DNA of 6,193 nt from Rhizobiaceae bacterium (lineage in GTDB: Bacteria; Pseudomonadota; Alphaproteobacteria; Rhizobiales; Rhizobiaceae), in assembly GCA_028865845.1 (NCBI GenBank), contig JAGWJK010000286.1, forward strand, positions 1 to 6,193, in the 5' to 3' direction. Made by a program: the position numbers and the translations under genes. Position 1 is the stretch's first letter; each line of letters opens with the position of its first letter. Positions 1 to 6,193 of this stretch are shown in pieces. The notes beneath the pieces were generated by a model. That model had not been told where the DNA came from. It made no database searches and saw only the letters and a list, made by a program, of their open reading frames with translations.

Positions 1-125
1 CCTGAGTAGCAGAGTCGTCATTGCAGTTTCGTGACAGCTGCCTGACTTGTCTCGGAGCCTATTTTTGCGATGATCCGGCGCGCCTGTCGATGCCAAGAAA
101 TGGAGTCGGCGCGAGCGAGGCCATC

Positions 126-132
126 GGGGAGG
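126..132 (+). promoter_or_regulatory. Ribosome binding site of the GNAT gene
   Basis: The purine-rich string GGGGAGG lies 9 bases before the ATG at 142. It supports that start over the in-frame upstream ATG at 70, which has no comparable site and would add 24 Arg/Cys-rich residues unlike the family's N-terminus. Confidence 0.7.
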
Positions 133-141
133 TTCACGGAC

Positions 142-618
142 ATGCCGAACGAAACAATCACGGTCAGGGACTATCTGCCGGCAGATTCAGACGCGACCAT
201 CGACATCTTCCTGCGCGCCATCCGGGAGGTTGCTTCCAAGGATTACAGTCCCGCGGAGATCGACGCCTGGGCGAAGGTGGAGGATCGGGATGCCTGGGCG
301 GCGCGCAGGTCGAGCCGGCCTGCCTGGATCGCGCAATGCGGCGAGGTGCCTATCGGATTTACCGATCTCGAGCCTGACGGCCATCTGGACATGATGTTCG
401 TCCACCCCGACTACCAGGGGCGCGGCGTGGCCAGCCTGTTGCTGGCGACGGTCGAGGCGGCGACGCAGCGGCAGGGGCTCGACCGCATTTTCACCGAGGC
501 GAGCCTGACAGCGAGACCTTTCTTCGAGCGGCGGGGCTTCGTTGTGCTCGCCTCGCAGCGGGTCGAAAAGCGCGGGCAGACACTCAAAAACTTCCGAATG
601 GAAAAGCATCTGCGGTAG
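142..618 (+). CDS. GNAT family N-acetyltransferase, YafP-like
   Basis: This is a 158-residue cytoplasmic protein of the GNAT fold, which transfers an acetyl group from acetyl-CoA to an amine; its substrate cannot be read from the sequence. The acetyl-CoA binding motif A is clear at residues 86-97: a beta strand (HLDMMFVHPDY) followed by Q92-G-R-G-V-A, the pyrophosphate-binding loop, and then a long helix. The C-terminal block ARPFFERRGF (124-133) is the typical GNAT motif B. The segment YSPAEIDAWA (35-44), the D-M-M-F-V strand and the C-terminal VEKRG...NF resemble E. coli YafP as I recall it (about 150 residues), so the length fits a complete protein. The ATG at 142 is chosen because of the GGGGAGG site. 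The gene stands alone and converges on ndvA; a hairpin terminator follows 57 bases after its stop. No link to SOS genes, as found around E. coli yafP, is visible here. Confidence 0.9.
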   Translation: MPNETITVRDYLPADSDATIDIFLRAIREVASKDYSPAEIDAWAKVEDRDAWAARRSSRPAWIAQCGEVPIGFTDLEPDGHLDMMFVHPDYQGRGVASLLLATVEAATQRQGLDRIFTEASLTARPFFERRGFVVLASQRVEKRGQTLKNFRMEKHLR

Positions 619-675
619 GACCTGCCGCTTTCGGTAACAGTGCCGCTCGGGCAGGCCGACCTGTATCCAGATACA

Positions 676-709
676 CAAAAGCCGGGAAGCGGCGGCTTCC
701 CGGCTTTTG
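676..709. terminator. Bidirectional rho-independent terminator
   Basis: A perfect 15-bp inverted repeat (676-690 and 695-709) encloses a 4-base loop GGCG. Its arms begin with an A-run and end with a T-run (AAAAGCCGGGAAGC and its complement), so the transcript of either strand ends the stem in a U tract. It lies 57 bases after the GNAT stop and 16 bases after the ndvA stop, between two convergent genes, as expected for a shared terminator. Confidence 0.9.
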
Positions 710-725
710 CTGGGGGGCGGAAGAC

Positions 726-2495
726 TTAAGCGGCTTCCGTTTCCGTCGTATGTGCCTTGCGGACATCTTCGTCCGTCAGGATGCCACTGGCGCGCAGCAG
801 GGCGGCGAAGCGGCCGTTGCTCTGGCTGAGCTCGTTGAAGCTGCCGTTCTCGATCACGCGACCATTCTCGAGGAAGAGAACGATATCGGCCTCGCGAACG
901 GTCGACAGGCGGTGAGCGATGATGAAGGTCGTGCGGTTGTGACGCAGATTATCGATCGCCGCCTTCACCCGGTTTTCCGTTTCGACGTCAAGGGCGCTGG
1001 TCGCCTCGTCGAGGACGAGGATCGGAGCATCCTTGAGGATGGCGCGGGCGATCGCAATACGCTGGCGCTCGCCACCCGAGAGCTTGTTGCCGCGTTCGCC
1101 GACCCGGGTTTCATAGCCGCTTTCGCGGGTTTCGATGAAGTCGTTGGCAGCGGCGGCCTGGGCGGCACGAACCATTTCCTCTTCGGTCGCACCTTCGCGG
1201 CCGAGGCGGATGTTGTCGCTGATCGAACGGTTCAGCAGGCCGGCATCCTGGAAGACGGTGGCGATATAGCGGCGCAGCGACTTGCGGGTCACCTTGGTGA
1301 TATCGTTGCCGTCGACGAGGATCTGGCCTTCCTTCGGGTCGTAGACACGCTGCAGCAGGTTGACCAGGGTCGTCTTGCCGGCGCCGGTCGGGCCGACGAT
1401 GGCGACGGTCTGGCCGGCCTTCACCGTGAAGTTGATGTTGTGCAGGCCCTGCGACGTGTTGCCGAAGCCGAAGGAAACGTTGCGGAACTCGACTTCACCC
1501 TTGACGTCCTTGATTTCGGTCAGGCCAGCCGGCTCTTCGCGGTCACGGACGGAATCTTCCAGCGTATAGAAGTCTTCCAGCTTGGCGCGGGCTTCGAAGA
1601 TCTGGTTGGCGAAGTTGCGCAGCTGCTCCAGGCGGCCGATCAGCACGTTTGCGAAGGCAATGAAGGTGATCAGTGCGCCGAGGCTGAGGCTGCCGTCCTC
1701 GACGAGCAGCGTGCCGATCATCAGGATCGCCATCATGGCAACGGTCGAAGCCGTACGGTTCAGCGCACCGGCCAGTGCCCACCAGTCGAGAACCGGGTAC
1801 TGGGCGGCGAGCAGGCGTTCGGTGAACGACTTCAGGGCCCTGGTTTCGGCTTCGATGCGGTTGTAGCTGTGCAGCACGGAGACGTTGCTGATGGAATCGC
1901 TCACATGCGAGAACACGGTATTGTAGTGGGTCTCGACCGAGGTCTGGCCGTCCTTGGTGCGGTTCATGACCAGGCGGCCGATGATCCAGTAGAACACACC
2001 GAGCAGCACGAGAACGGCAGACAGGCGCAGGTCCATGGCCATAGCTGTCGGCAGCATCACGACGAGTGCTACGGCAGTCGACAGGTGATTGCGCATGAAT
2101 TCGAGCCAGAGGCCGAACAGAGCTTCGCAGGCGCGCAGCAGCGTGTTCAGGGCGCTCGCCGTGCCGCGCTGGCTATGCCAGGAGAGCGGCATGGAGATGA
2201 TGCGGCCGAAAGCCTCCGTCAGCAGAGACGCGCGGCGTCCATGCGCGAGACGATCCGCCTCGCGCGACACCACGATGAACGCAACCGCGCTGAAGACGGC
2301 GAAGCCAGCCCACAGCATCATGGTCGGCGATACCGCATCCTTCTTGGCGATCGCATCGAAAATACGGCCGAAAAGAACCGGCTCGTAAATCGTCGTCATC
2401 GCCAATGCAATGTTCGCAATGACAACCATCCATACGCGGTAACGATACGCGCCAAGATACTTCAGGGCTCTAGCATATACTTTGAACAGCGACAC
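726..2495 (-). CDS. ndvA: Cyclic beta-1,2-glucan ABC exporter NdvA (ChvA)
   Basis: This inner-membrane ABC transporter with fused permease and ATPase exports cyclic beta-1,2-glucan, made by NdvB/ChvB, into the periplasm. It is needed for growth at low osmolarity and for nodule invasion or plant attachment in Rhizobiaceae. With the start at 2495 it has 589 residues, close to the family length. Residues 1-310 carry about six hydrophobic segments (near 22-42, 60-77, 138-154, 158-175, 249-265 and 272-287). The nucleotide-binding domain follows: Walker A GPTGAGKTT (368-376), Q-loop Q416, signature LSGGE (472-476), Walker B ILVLDE (492-497), D-loop SALD (500-503) and H-loop H528. The reading frame extends three codons further to a GTG at 2504, but AGAGG touches that codon; it sits 9 bases before the GTG at 2495, giving the N-terminus MSLFKVYARAL that I recall for NdvA. 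The frame is intact. The gene is divergent from expR. Confidence 0.95.
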   Translation of the reverse strand: MSLFKVYARALKYLGAYRYRVWMVVIANIALAMTTIYEPVLFGRIFDAIAKKDAVSPTMMLWAGFAVFSAVAFIVVSREADRLAHGRRASLLTEAFGRIISMPLSWHSQRGTASALNTLLRACEALFGLWLEFMRNHLSTAVALVVMLPTAMAMDLRLSAVLVLLGVFYWIIGRLVMNRTKDGQTSVETHYNTVFSHVSDSISNVSVLHSYNRIEAETRALKSFTERLLAAQYPVLDWWALAGALNRTASTVAMMAILMIGTLLVEDGSLSLGALITFIAFANVLIGRLEQLRNFANQIFEARAKLEDFYTLEDSVRDREEPAGLTEIKDVKGEVEFRNVSFGFGNTSQGLHNINFTVKAGQTVAIVGPTGAGKTTLVNLLQRVYDPKEGQILVDGNDITKVTRKSLRRYIATVFQDAGLLNRSISDNIRLGREGATEEEMVRAAQAAAANDFIETRESGYETRVGERGNKLSGGERQRIAIARAILKDAPILVLDEATSALDVETENRVKAAIDNLRHNRTTFIIAHRLSTVREADIVLFLENGRVIENGSFNELSQSNGRFAALLRASGILTDEDVRKAHTTETEAA

Positions 2496-2504
2496 GTCTG
2501 GCAC

Positions 2505-2509
2505 CCTCT
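2505..2509 (-). promoter_or_regulatory. Ribosome binding site deciding the ndvA start
   Basis: On the minus strand AGAGG lies 9 bases before the GTG at 2495-2493 but directly abuts the alternative GTG at 2504-2502. A ribosome could use it only for the downstream start, so NdvA should begin MSLFKV rather than MPDVSLFKV. Confidence 0.65.
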
Positions 2510-2675
2510 GTGCATCAGCAAAATTAGGATGTTGCGATGCTACAGATTGCTACCTGAACCGGCGATTAACGGAATCTGAAGCTGTTTTTTTAAGAAATTT
2601 TCCCGCCGTTTGTGCATCGCCGCAAGGGCGTGCAATCGGTCCCGCAAAGCCTGTGGCAACCTGCCTATATGTGAT

Positions 2676-2689
2676 CTGCAACGCTGCAG
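2676..2689. repeat. Small palindrome CTGCA-N4-TGCAG
   Basis: The half-sites CTGCA and TGCAG are separated by ACGC between the two divergent genes. The CTG...CAG layout recalls lux-type boxes bound by LuxR-family proteins, but the spacing is shorter (CTG-N8-CAG rather than CTG-N10-CAG). It could be an ExpR or other operator, or chance; a 5-bp half-site is weak evidence. Confidence 0.3.
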
Positions 2690-2709
2690 CATGTCGGCGT
2701 TGCGCTACC

Positions 2710-2738
2710 TGGAATTGTGGTGCAAATTTTTCTATAAA
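2710..2738 (+). promoter_or_regulatory. Candidate expR promoter
   Basis: TATAAA at 2733-2738 matches the -10 consensus at five of six positions. TGGAAT, 17 bases upstream at 2710-2715, is only a poor -35 (three of six). If used, transcription would start near 2745 and leave an untranslated leader of about 120 bases before expR. Its position in an AT-rich patch supports it; the weak -35 suggests an activator or a wrong call. Confidence 0.3.
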
Positions 2739-2769
2739 TGCGTTCAAATCAGGCGTGATCCGAGTATGG

Positions 2770-2796
2770 TTGCCGTCGCCGCTTAATCGGCGGCAA
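2770..2796 (+). other. Weak hairpin in the expected expR leader
   Basis: TTGCCG (2770-2775) can pair with CGGCAA (2791-2796) and CCG (2779-2781) with CGG (2788-2790), leaving a three-base bulge and the loop CTTAAT. An alternative is CGCCG/CGGCG with the same loop. There is no T-run, so it is not a terminator. Its role, if any, is unknown. Confidence 0.3.
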
Positions 2797-2853
2797 GACG
2801 GACAGCGCGGTGGATTGACGACGTTCGGCGACGAGCGATCAGGCCTTCGCGCC

Positions 2854-2859
2854 AGGGGG
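2854..2859 (+). promoter_or_regulatory. Ribosome binding site of expR
   Basis: AGGGGG ends 5 bases before the GTG at 2865 and supports that codon as the start. The ATG at 2863 is in another frame and is followed at once by TGA. Confidence 0.7.
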
Positions 2860-2864
2860 TATAT

Positions 2865-3605
2865 GTGAATATTAATTCCTTAATTCAATTGCTTGTGGTT
2901 ATGGAAGAATGCAATCTCGCCACGAATGTCGTGGCGGAGCTCGAGAAGGTTCTCTTCTCCTACGGTTTTGATTTCTACGGTTTGCTGAGGCAGCCGCGGC
3001 CGAATACCGATCCGACGGAGCTGATGATGGCCGGGCGTTGGCCGGACAAATGGCCGCATCTCTACGTCGCCAAAAAGTACATGCTCGTCGACCCGACCAT
3101 CCGCTATCTCGGCCGGGCGCAACGGCCCTTTCGCTGGCGCGATGCGATGGCGGCTTTCAAGGGCGACCCGCTCCGCCGCCGCATGGAGCAGATGATGGCG
3201 GATGCCCGCGCTCACGGGCTCGCCGACGGCTATATTTTCCCAATCCATGGTCGAAACGGATTGCTTGGCAGTATGACTGTCGGTGGCAATAGCGTCGACC
3301 TGTCGCCGGTCGAAATCTCGCTTTTTGATGCGGTGGCAAAGAAAGCGTTCTGGCGGTTGCTGGAGATCGGCGGCGAGGCGCAGGTACTGGAAGAGGCCGC
3401 TGGCGTCGACATGAAACTTACCCGTCGCGAGATGGAGGTGCTGAATTATCTAGCCGAAGGCATGACGTCGATGGATATCAGCCGGATGCTGTCGATCTCG
3501 AACCACACCGTCGATTGGTATATGAACAGCATCCAGGACAAGCTGAGCGCCCGAAACCGCCAGCATATCGTTGCCATCGCTTTCAGAAACGGACTTATTC
3601 CCTAG
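2865..3605 (+). CDS. expR: Solo LuxR-family quorum-sensing regulator ExpR
   Basis: This 246-residue cytoplasmic transcription factor has an N-terminal autoinducer-binding domain (about 20-165) and a C-terminal GerE/LuxR helix-turn-helix (about 183-246). The residues conserved in acyl-homoserine-lactone receptors are present with TraR-like spacing: W63, Y67, D76-P77, W91 and G118. The DNA-binding domain has E189, L193 and G199, with a probable recognition helix near 212-226. No luxI-type synthase lies in the window, so it is a solo receptor here. I name it ExpR from its sequence and from its place between ndvA and pyc, the location I recall for Sinorhizobium meliloti expR; there it responds to long-chain lactones and controls exopolysaccharide and motility genes. 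In common S. meliloti laboratory strains the gene is broken by an insertion sequence; here it is intact. The start is GTG with AGGGGG upstream. The first codons are unusually AT-rich. Target genes cannot be read from the sequence. Confidence 0.9.
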   Translation: MNINSLIQLLVVMEECNLATNVVAELEKVLFSYGFDFYGLLRQPRPNTDPTELMMAGRWPDKWPHLYVAKKYMLVDPTIRYLGRAQRPFRWRDAMAAFKGDPLRRRMEQMMADARAHGLADGYIFPIHGRNGLLGSMTVGGNSVDLSPVEISLFDAVAKKAFWRLLEIGGEAQVLEEAAGVDMKLTRREMEVLNYLAEGMTSMDISRMLSISNHTVDWYMNSIQDKLSARNRQHIVAIAFRNGLIP

Positions 3606-3629
3606 CGGCAACTATTTTGGCTTTGCGCG

Positions 3630-3681
3630 CCGCAAGGAAATTGAACTTCTTGTGACAAGAAGTTAAGAATTTCCTTCGCGG
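3630..3681 (+). repeat. Long nested inverted repeat between expR and pyc
   Basis: The core at 3644-3664 is a perfect 21-base palindrome: AACTTCTTGT, a central G, then the complement. Outer arms AAGGAAATT (3634-3642) and AATTTCCTT (3668-3676) also pair, with one unpaired base on the left and three on the right. Four more GC pairs (3630-3633 with 3678-3681) can form if C3677 bulges. The transcript could fold into a stem of about 22 pairs. It starts 24 bases after the expR stop and ends 38 bases before the pyc start. No T-run follows, so it is not a classical terminator. It could be an operator, a leader structure or an atypical expR terminator. Confidence 0.8.
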
Positions 3682-3707
3682 GTGCAGCATGCCCGCATCG
3701 CGTCTTG

Positions 3708-3713
3708 AGGGAG
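3708..3713 (+). promoter_or_regulatory. Ribosome binding site deciding the pyc TTG start
   Basis: AGGGAG lies 6 bases before the TTG at 3720. No in-frame ATG or GTG near the conserved N-terminus competes, and translation from this TTG gives the expected MPISKILVANR. Confidence 0.75.
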
Positions 3714-3719
3714 ACTGCA

Positions 3720-6193
3720 TTGCCGATTTCAAAAATCCTGGTAGCCAATCGTTCTGAAATTGCCATCCGCGTTTTTCGCGCAGCCAACGAGCTGGGCATA
3801 AAAACAGTCGCCATCTGGGCCGAGGAAGACAAACTCGCACTGCATCGGTTCAAGGCCGACGAAAGCTATCAGGTCGGTCGCGGTCCGCATCTGGCGCGGG
3901 ATCTCGGCCCGATCGAAAGTTATCTGTCCATCGAGGAGATCATTCGCGTCGCCAAGCTTTCCGGCGCCGATGCCATCCACCCCGGCTACGGCCTCCTGTC
4001 GGAAAGCCCTGAATTCGTGGATGCCTGCGATGCGGCCGGCATCATCTTCATTGGCCCGAAGGCCGATACGATGCGCCAGCTCGGCAACAAGGTGGCGGCC
4101 CGCAATCTGGCGATCTCCGTCGGCGTGCCGGTCGTGCCGGCAACCGAACCGCTTCCCGATGACATGGCCGAAGTCGCCAAGATGGCCGAGGAGATCGGCT
4201 ATCCGGTGATGCTGAAGGCCTCCTGGGGCGGCGGCGGACGCGGCATGCGCGCCATCCGCGATCCGAAGGACCTCGCCAAGGAAGTGACGGAAGCCAAGCG
4301 CGAGGCGATGGCCGCCTTCGGCAAGGACGAGGTCTATCTGGAAAAGCTGGTCGAGCGTGCCCGCCACGTCGAAAGCCAGATCCTCGGCGATACCCACGGC
4401 AATGTCGTGCACCTCTTCGAGCGCGACTGCTCGATCCAGCGCCGTAACCAGAAAGTGGTCGAGCGCGCCCCGGCGCCTTATCTATCGGAGGCGCAGCGCC
4501 AGGAACTGGCCGCCTATTCGCTGAAGATCGCCGGCGCCACCAACTATATCGGTGCCGGCACCGTCGAATATCTGATGGATTCGGATACCGGCAAATTCTA
4601 CTTCATCGAAGTCAATCCGCGCATCCAGGTCGAGCATACCGTCACCGAAGTCGTCACCGGCATCGATATCGTCAAGGCGCAGATCCATATTCTCGACGGT
4701 TTTGCGATCGGCACGCCGGAATCGGGCGTTCCGAAGCAGGAAGACATCCGCCTTAATGGCCACGCGCTTCAATGCCGTATCACAACCGAGGATCCGGAGC
4801 ACAATTTCATTCCGGACTATGGCCGCATCACCGCCTATCGTTCGGCTTCGGGCTTCGGCATCCGTCTCGACGGCGGCACGTCCTATGGCGGCGCCATCAT
4901 CACCCGCTTCTACGATCCGCTGCTGGTGAAGGTCACGGCCTGGGCGCCGAACCCGGCCGAGGCGATCGCCCGTATGGACCGCGCGTTGCGCGAATTCCGT
5001 ATCCGCGGCGTGGCGACCAACCTGACCTTCCTCGAAGCGATCATCACTCATCCGAAATTCCGCGACAACAGCTATACGACGCGCTTCATCGACACGACGC
5101 CGGAGCTGTTCCAGCAGGTCAAGCGCCAGGACCGCGCCACCAAGCTGCTCACTTATCTCGCCGACGTGACCGTCAACGGCCATCCGGAAGCCCGCGGCCG
5201 TCCCGCGCCGTCGCCGAAGGCAGCCGAGCCGGTGCTTCCCTATATCGACAGCGCCGTGCCCGATGGCAGCAAGCAGCGCCTCGACCAGCTCGGCCCGCAG
5301 AAATTCGCCGAATGGATGCGCGCCGAAAAGCGCGTATTGATGACCGACACGACGATGCGCGACGGCCACCAGTCGCTGCTCGCCACCCGCATGCGGACAT
5401 TCGACATCGCCCAGGTGGCCGGCACCTATGCACGGGCCTTGCCGCAATTGCTGTCGCTGGAATGTTGGGGAGGCGCGACCTTCGACGTTTCGATGCGCTT
5501 CCTGACCGAAGATCCGTGGGAGCGCCTGACGCGCATCCGCGAAGGCGCGCCGAACCTGCTTTTGCAGATGCTGCTGCGCGGCGCCAACGGCGTCGGCTAC
5601 ACCAACTATCCCGACAATGTCGTGAAGTACTTCGTCCGCCAGGCCGCGAGGGGCGGCGTCGATCTCTTCCGCGTGTTCGACTGCCTGAACTGGGTGGAGA
5701 ACATGCGCGTCTCGATGGAGGCAGTCGCCGAGGCCGGCAAGCTCTGCGAAGGCGCCATGTGCTACACCGGCGACCTTCTCGATCCCGATCGCGCCAAGTA
5801 CGACCTCAAGTACTACGTCAATCTCGCCCACGAGCTGGAGAAGGCGGGCGCGCACATCATCGGCATCAAGGACATGGCGGGCCTCCTGAAGCCTGCCGCG
5901 GCGCGGAAGCTCGTCGCGACGCTTCGCCAGGAGACCGACCTGCCGATCCACCTCCACACCCACGACACGTCGGGCATCTCGGCGGCCTCCGTTCTCGCGG
6001 CGGTGGAAGCCGGCGTCGACGCCTTCGACGCGGCGATCGACTCGATGTCCGGCCTCACCTCGCAGCCCTGCCTCGGCTCGCTGGTCGAGGCGCTCGCCGG
6101 CACCGAGCGCGACACCGGCCTCGATCCGGAGGCCATCCGCAAGATCTCGTTCTATTTCGAGAAGGTGCGCGGCCAGTACCTCGCCTTCGAGTC
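3720..6193 (+). CDS. pyc: Pyruvate carboxylase, C-terminal part cut by the window edge
   Basis: This cytoplasmic, biotin-dependent enzyme converts pyruvate, bicarbonate and ATP to oxaloacetate, replenishing the TCA cycle and feeding gluconeogenesis. The start is TTG at 3720 and 824 residues are visible; the R. etli enzyme has about 1154. The biotin carboxylase domain (about 1-465) shows ILVANR (6-11), HPGYG (87-91), the ATP-grasp glycine loop GGGGRG (170-175), K245, and E297/N299/R301. A proline/alanine-rich linker lies near 487-510. The carboxyltransferase domain begins near 541 with TDTTMRDGHQ: metal ligands D548, K717 (the lysine carbamylated in the family), H746 and H748, plus R547, Q551, R620 and D654 of the pyruvate pocket. 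Positions run one below R. etli numbering because of a one-residue linker difference. The end of the carboxyltransferase domain, part of the acetyl-CoA/tetramer domain and the biotin carrier domain lie outside. GC content rises from about 55% in the first third to about 68% after 5700. Confidence 0.97.
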   Translation, partial: MPISKILVANRSEIAIRVFRAANELGIKTVAIWAEEDKLALHRFKADESYQVGRGPHLARDLGPIESYLSIEEIIRVAKLSGADAIHPGYGLLSESPEFVDACDAAGIIFIGPKADTMRQLGNKVAARNLAISVGVPVVPATEPLPDDMAEVAKMAEEIGYPVMLKASWGGGGRGMRAIRDPKDLAKEVTEAKREAMAAFGKDEVYLEKLVERARHVESQILGDTHGNVVHLFERDCSIQRRNQKVVERAPAPYLSEAQRQELAAYSLKIAGATNYIGAGTVEYLMDSDTGKFYFIEVNPRIQVEHTVTEVVTGIDIVKAQIHILDGFAIGTPESGVPKQEDIRLNGHALQCRITTEDPEHNFIPDYGRITAYRSASGFGIRLDGGTSYGGAIITRFYDPLLVKVTAWAPNPAEAIARMDRALREFRIRGVATNLTFLEAIITHPKFRDNSYTTRFIDTTPELFQQVKRQDRATKLLTYLADVTVNGHPEARGRPAPSPKAAEPVLPYIDSAVPDGSKQRLDQLGPQKFAEWMRAEKRVLMTDTTMRDGHQSLLATRMRTFDIAQVAGTYARALPQLLSLECWGGATFDVSMRFLTEDPWERLTRIREGAPNLLLQMLLRGANGVGYTNYPDNVVKYFVRQAARGGVDLFRVFDCLNWVENMRVSMEAVAEAGKLCEGAMCYTGDLLDPDRAKYDLKYYVNLAHELEKAGAHIIGIKDMAGLLKPAAARKLVATLRQETDLPIHLHTHDTSGISAASVLAAVEAGVDAFDAAIDSMSGLTSQPCLGSLVEALAGTERDTGLDPEAIRKISFYFEKVRGQYLAFE

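Larger units (their letters stand above)
2496..2864. other. Divergent ndvA/expR intergenic regulatory region
   Basis: These 369 bases separate the two divergent start codons and must contain promoters for both. They are more AT-rich than the flanking genes, with patches near 2584-2601 (a run of seven T, then AAGAAATTTT) and 2724-2739. Open frames crossing the region have no credible ribosome site or recognisable protein. I could not find a convincing -35/-10 pair for ndvA on the minus strand. A candidate -10 for expR, a 14-base palindrome and a weak hairpin are listed separately. Confidence 0.7.

Noticed and set aside
70..141. N-terminal extension of the acetyltransferase from the ATG at 70
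   Set aside because: No ribosome site precedes it, the residues do not match the GNAT family N-terminus, and the ATG at 142 has GGGGAGG at ideal spacing.
750..2579. 609-codon open frame on the plus strand opposite ndvA
   Set aside because: It is the antisense shadow of a clear ABC transporter gene in GC-rich DNA; the protein is rich in Asp/Glu/Gly/Val/Ala with no domain or ribosome site.
2543..2591. CAGATT...AATCTG inverted repeat followed by seven T, resembling a plus-strand terminator
   Set aside because: The stem is only 6 bp with a 24-base loop, and no plus-strand gene ends upstream of it.
2509..2618. Direct repeat TGTGCATC at 2509-2516 and 2611-2618
   Set aside because: Eight bases occurring twice in a 369-base gap without further shared flanks is weak, and no known box matches it.
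2709..2724. sigma-54-like promoter CTGG...TGCA upstream of expR
   Set aside because: GG and GC elements are separated by 9 bases instead of the required 10, and the -24 element lacks the usual TGGCAC.
2550..2747. 65-codon minus-strand frame upstream of ndvA
   Set aside because: It would start with TTG without a ribosome site, has no recognisable similarity, and occupies the probable promoter region.
2482..2868. Plus-strand frame whose TGA overlaps the expR GTG as GTGA, suggesting a coupled leader peptide (possible inner start GTG at 2755)
   Set aside because: The longest version starts inside ndvA, no convincing ribosome site precedes 2755, and the peptide resembles no known leader. The overlap alone is not enough.
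4482..5963. 493-codon open frame on the minus strand inside pyc, and a 227-codon one at 3729-4412
   Set aside because: Both are antisense to the well-supported pyruvate carboxylase frame, with Arg/Ala/Asp-rich low-information translations typical of shadows in high-GC genes.

Overview
The window looks like chromosomal core DNA of a member of the Rhizobiaceae, most likely Rhizobium or a close relative. The evidence is the gene order ndvA (leftward), expR (rightward), pyc (rightward), together with protein sequences that closely match, from memory, the cyclic beta-1,2-glucan exporter, the ExpR regulator and the pyruvate carboxylase of Rhizobium and Sinorhizobium. There are four protein genes. 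I see no RNA gene, insertion sequence, CRISPR array or phage gene.

Layout: bases 1-141 hold nothing I can name. A small YafP-like GNAT acetyltransferase (142-618, +) converges on ndvA (726-2495, -), and a strong symmetrical hairpin at 676-709 lies between the two 3' ends. Between ndvA and the divergent expR (2865-3605, +) is a 369-base non-coding region that must carry both promoters. It contains an AT-rich -10-like element, a small palindrome and a weak hairpin. A further 114-base gap holds a striking long palindrome. Then pyc starts at 3720 from a TTG codon and runs off the right edge after 824 residues.

How the genes work together: NdvA exports cyclic beta-1,2-glucan to the periplasm, which matters for osmotic adaptation and plant invasion. 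ExpR is a LuxR-type acyl-homoserine-lactone receptor with no luxI synthase nearby, so it is a solo regulator that must respond to signals made elsewhere; in related rhizobia it links quorum sensing to exopolysaccharide production and motility. Pyruvate carboxylase replenishes oxaloacetate. The three are neighbours rather than an evident pathway, but both surface-related genes could respond to the same regulatory region.

No new multi-gene system is visible. The points most worth checking are the 21-bp perfect palindrome with outer arms in front of pyc, the rise in GC content along pyc with apparent divergence of its distal part, and the use of non-ATG starts by three neighbouring genes (ndvA, expR, pyc).
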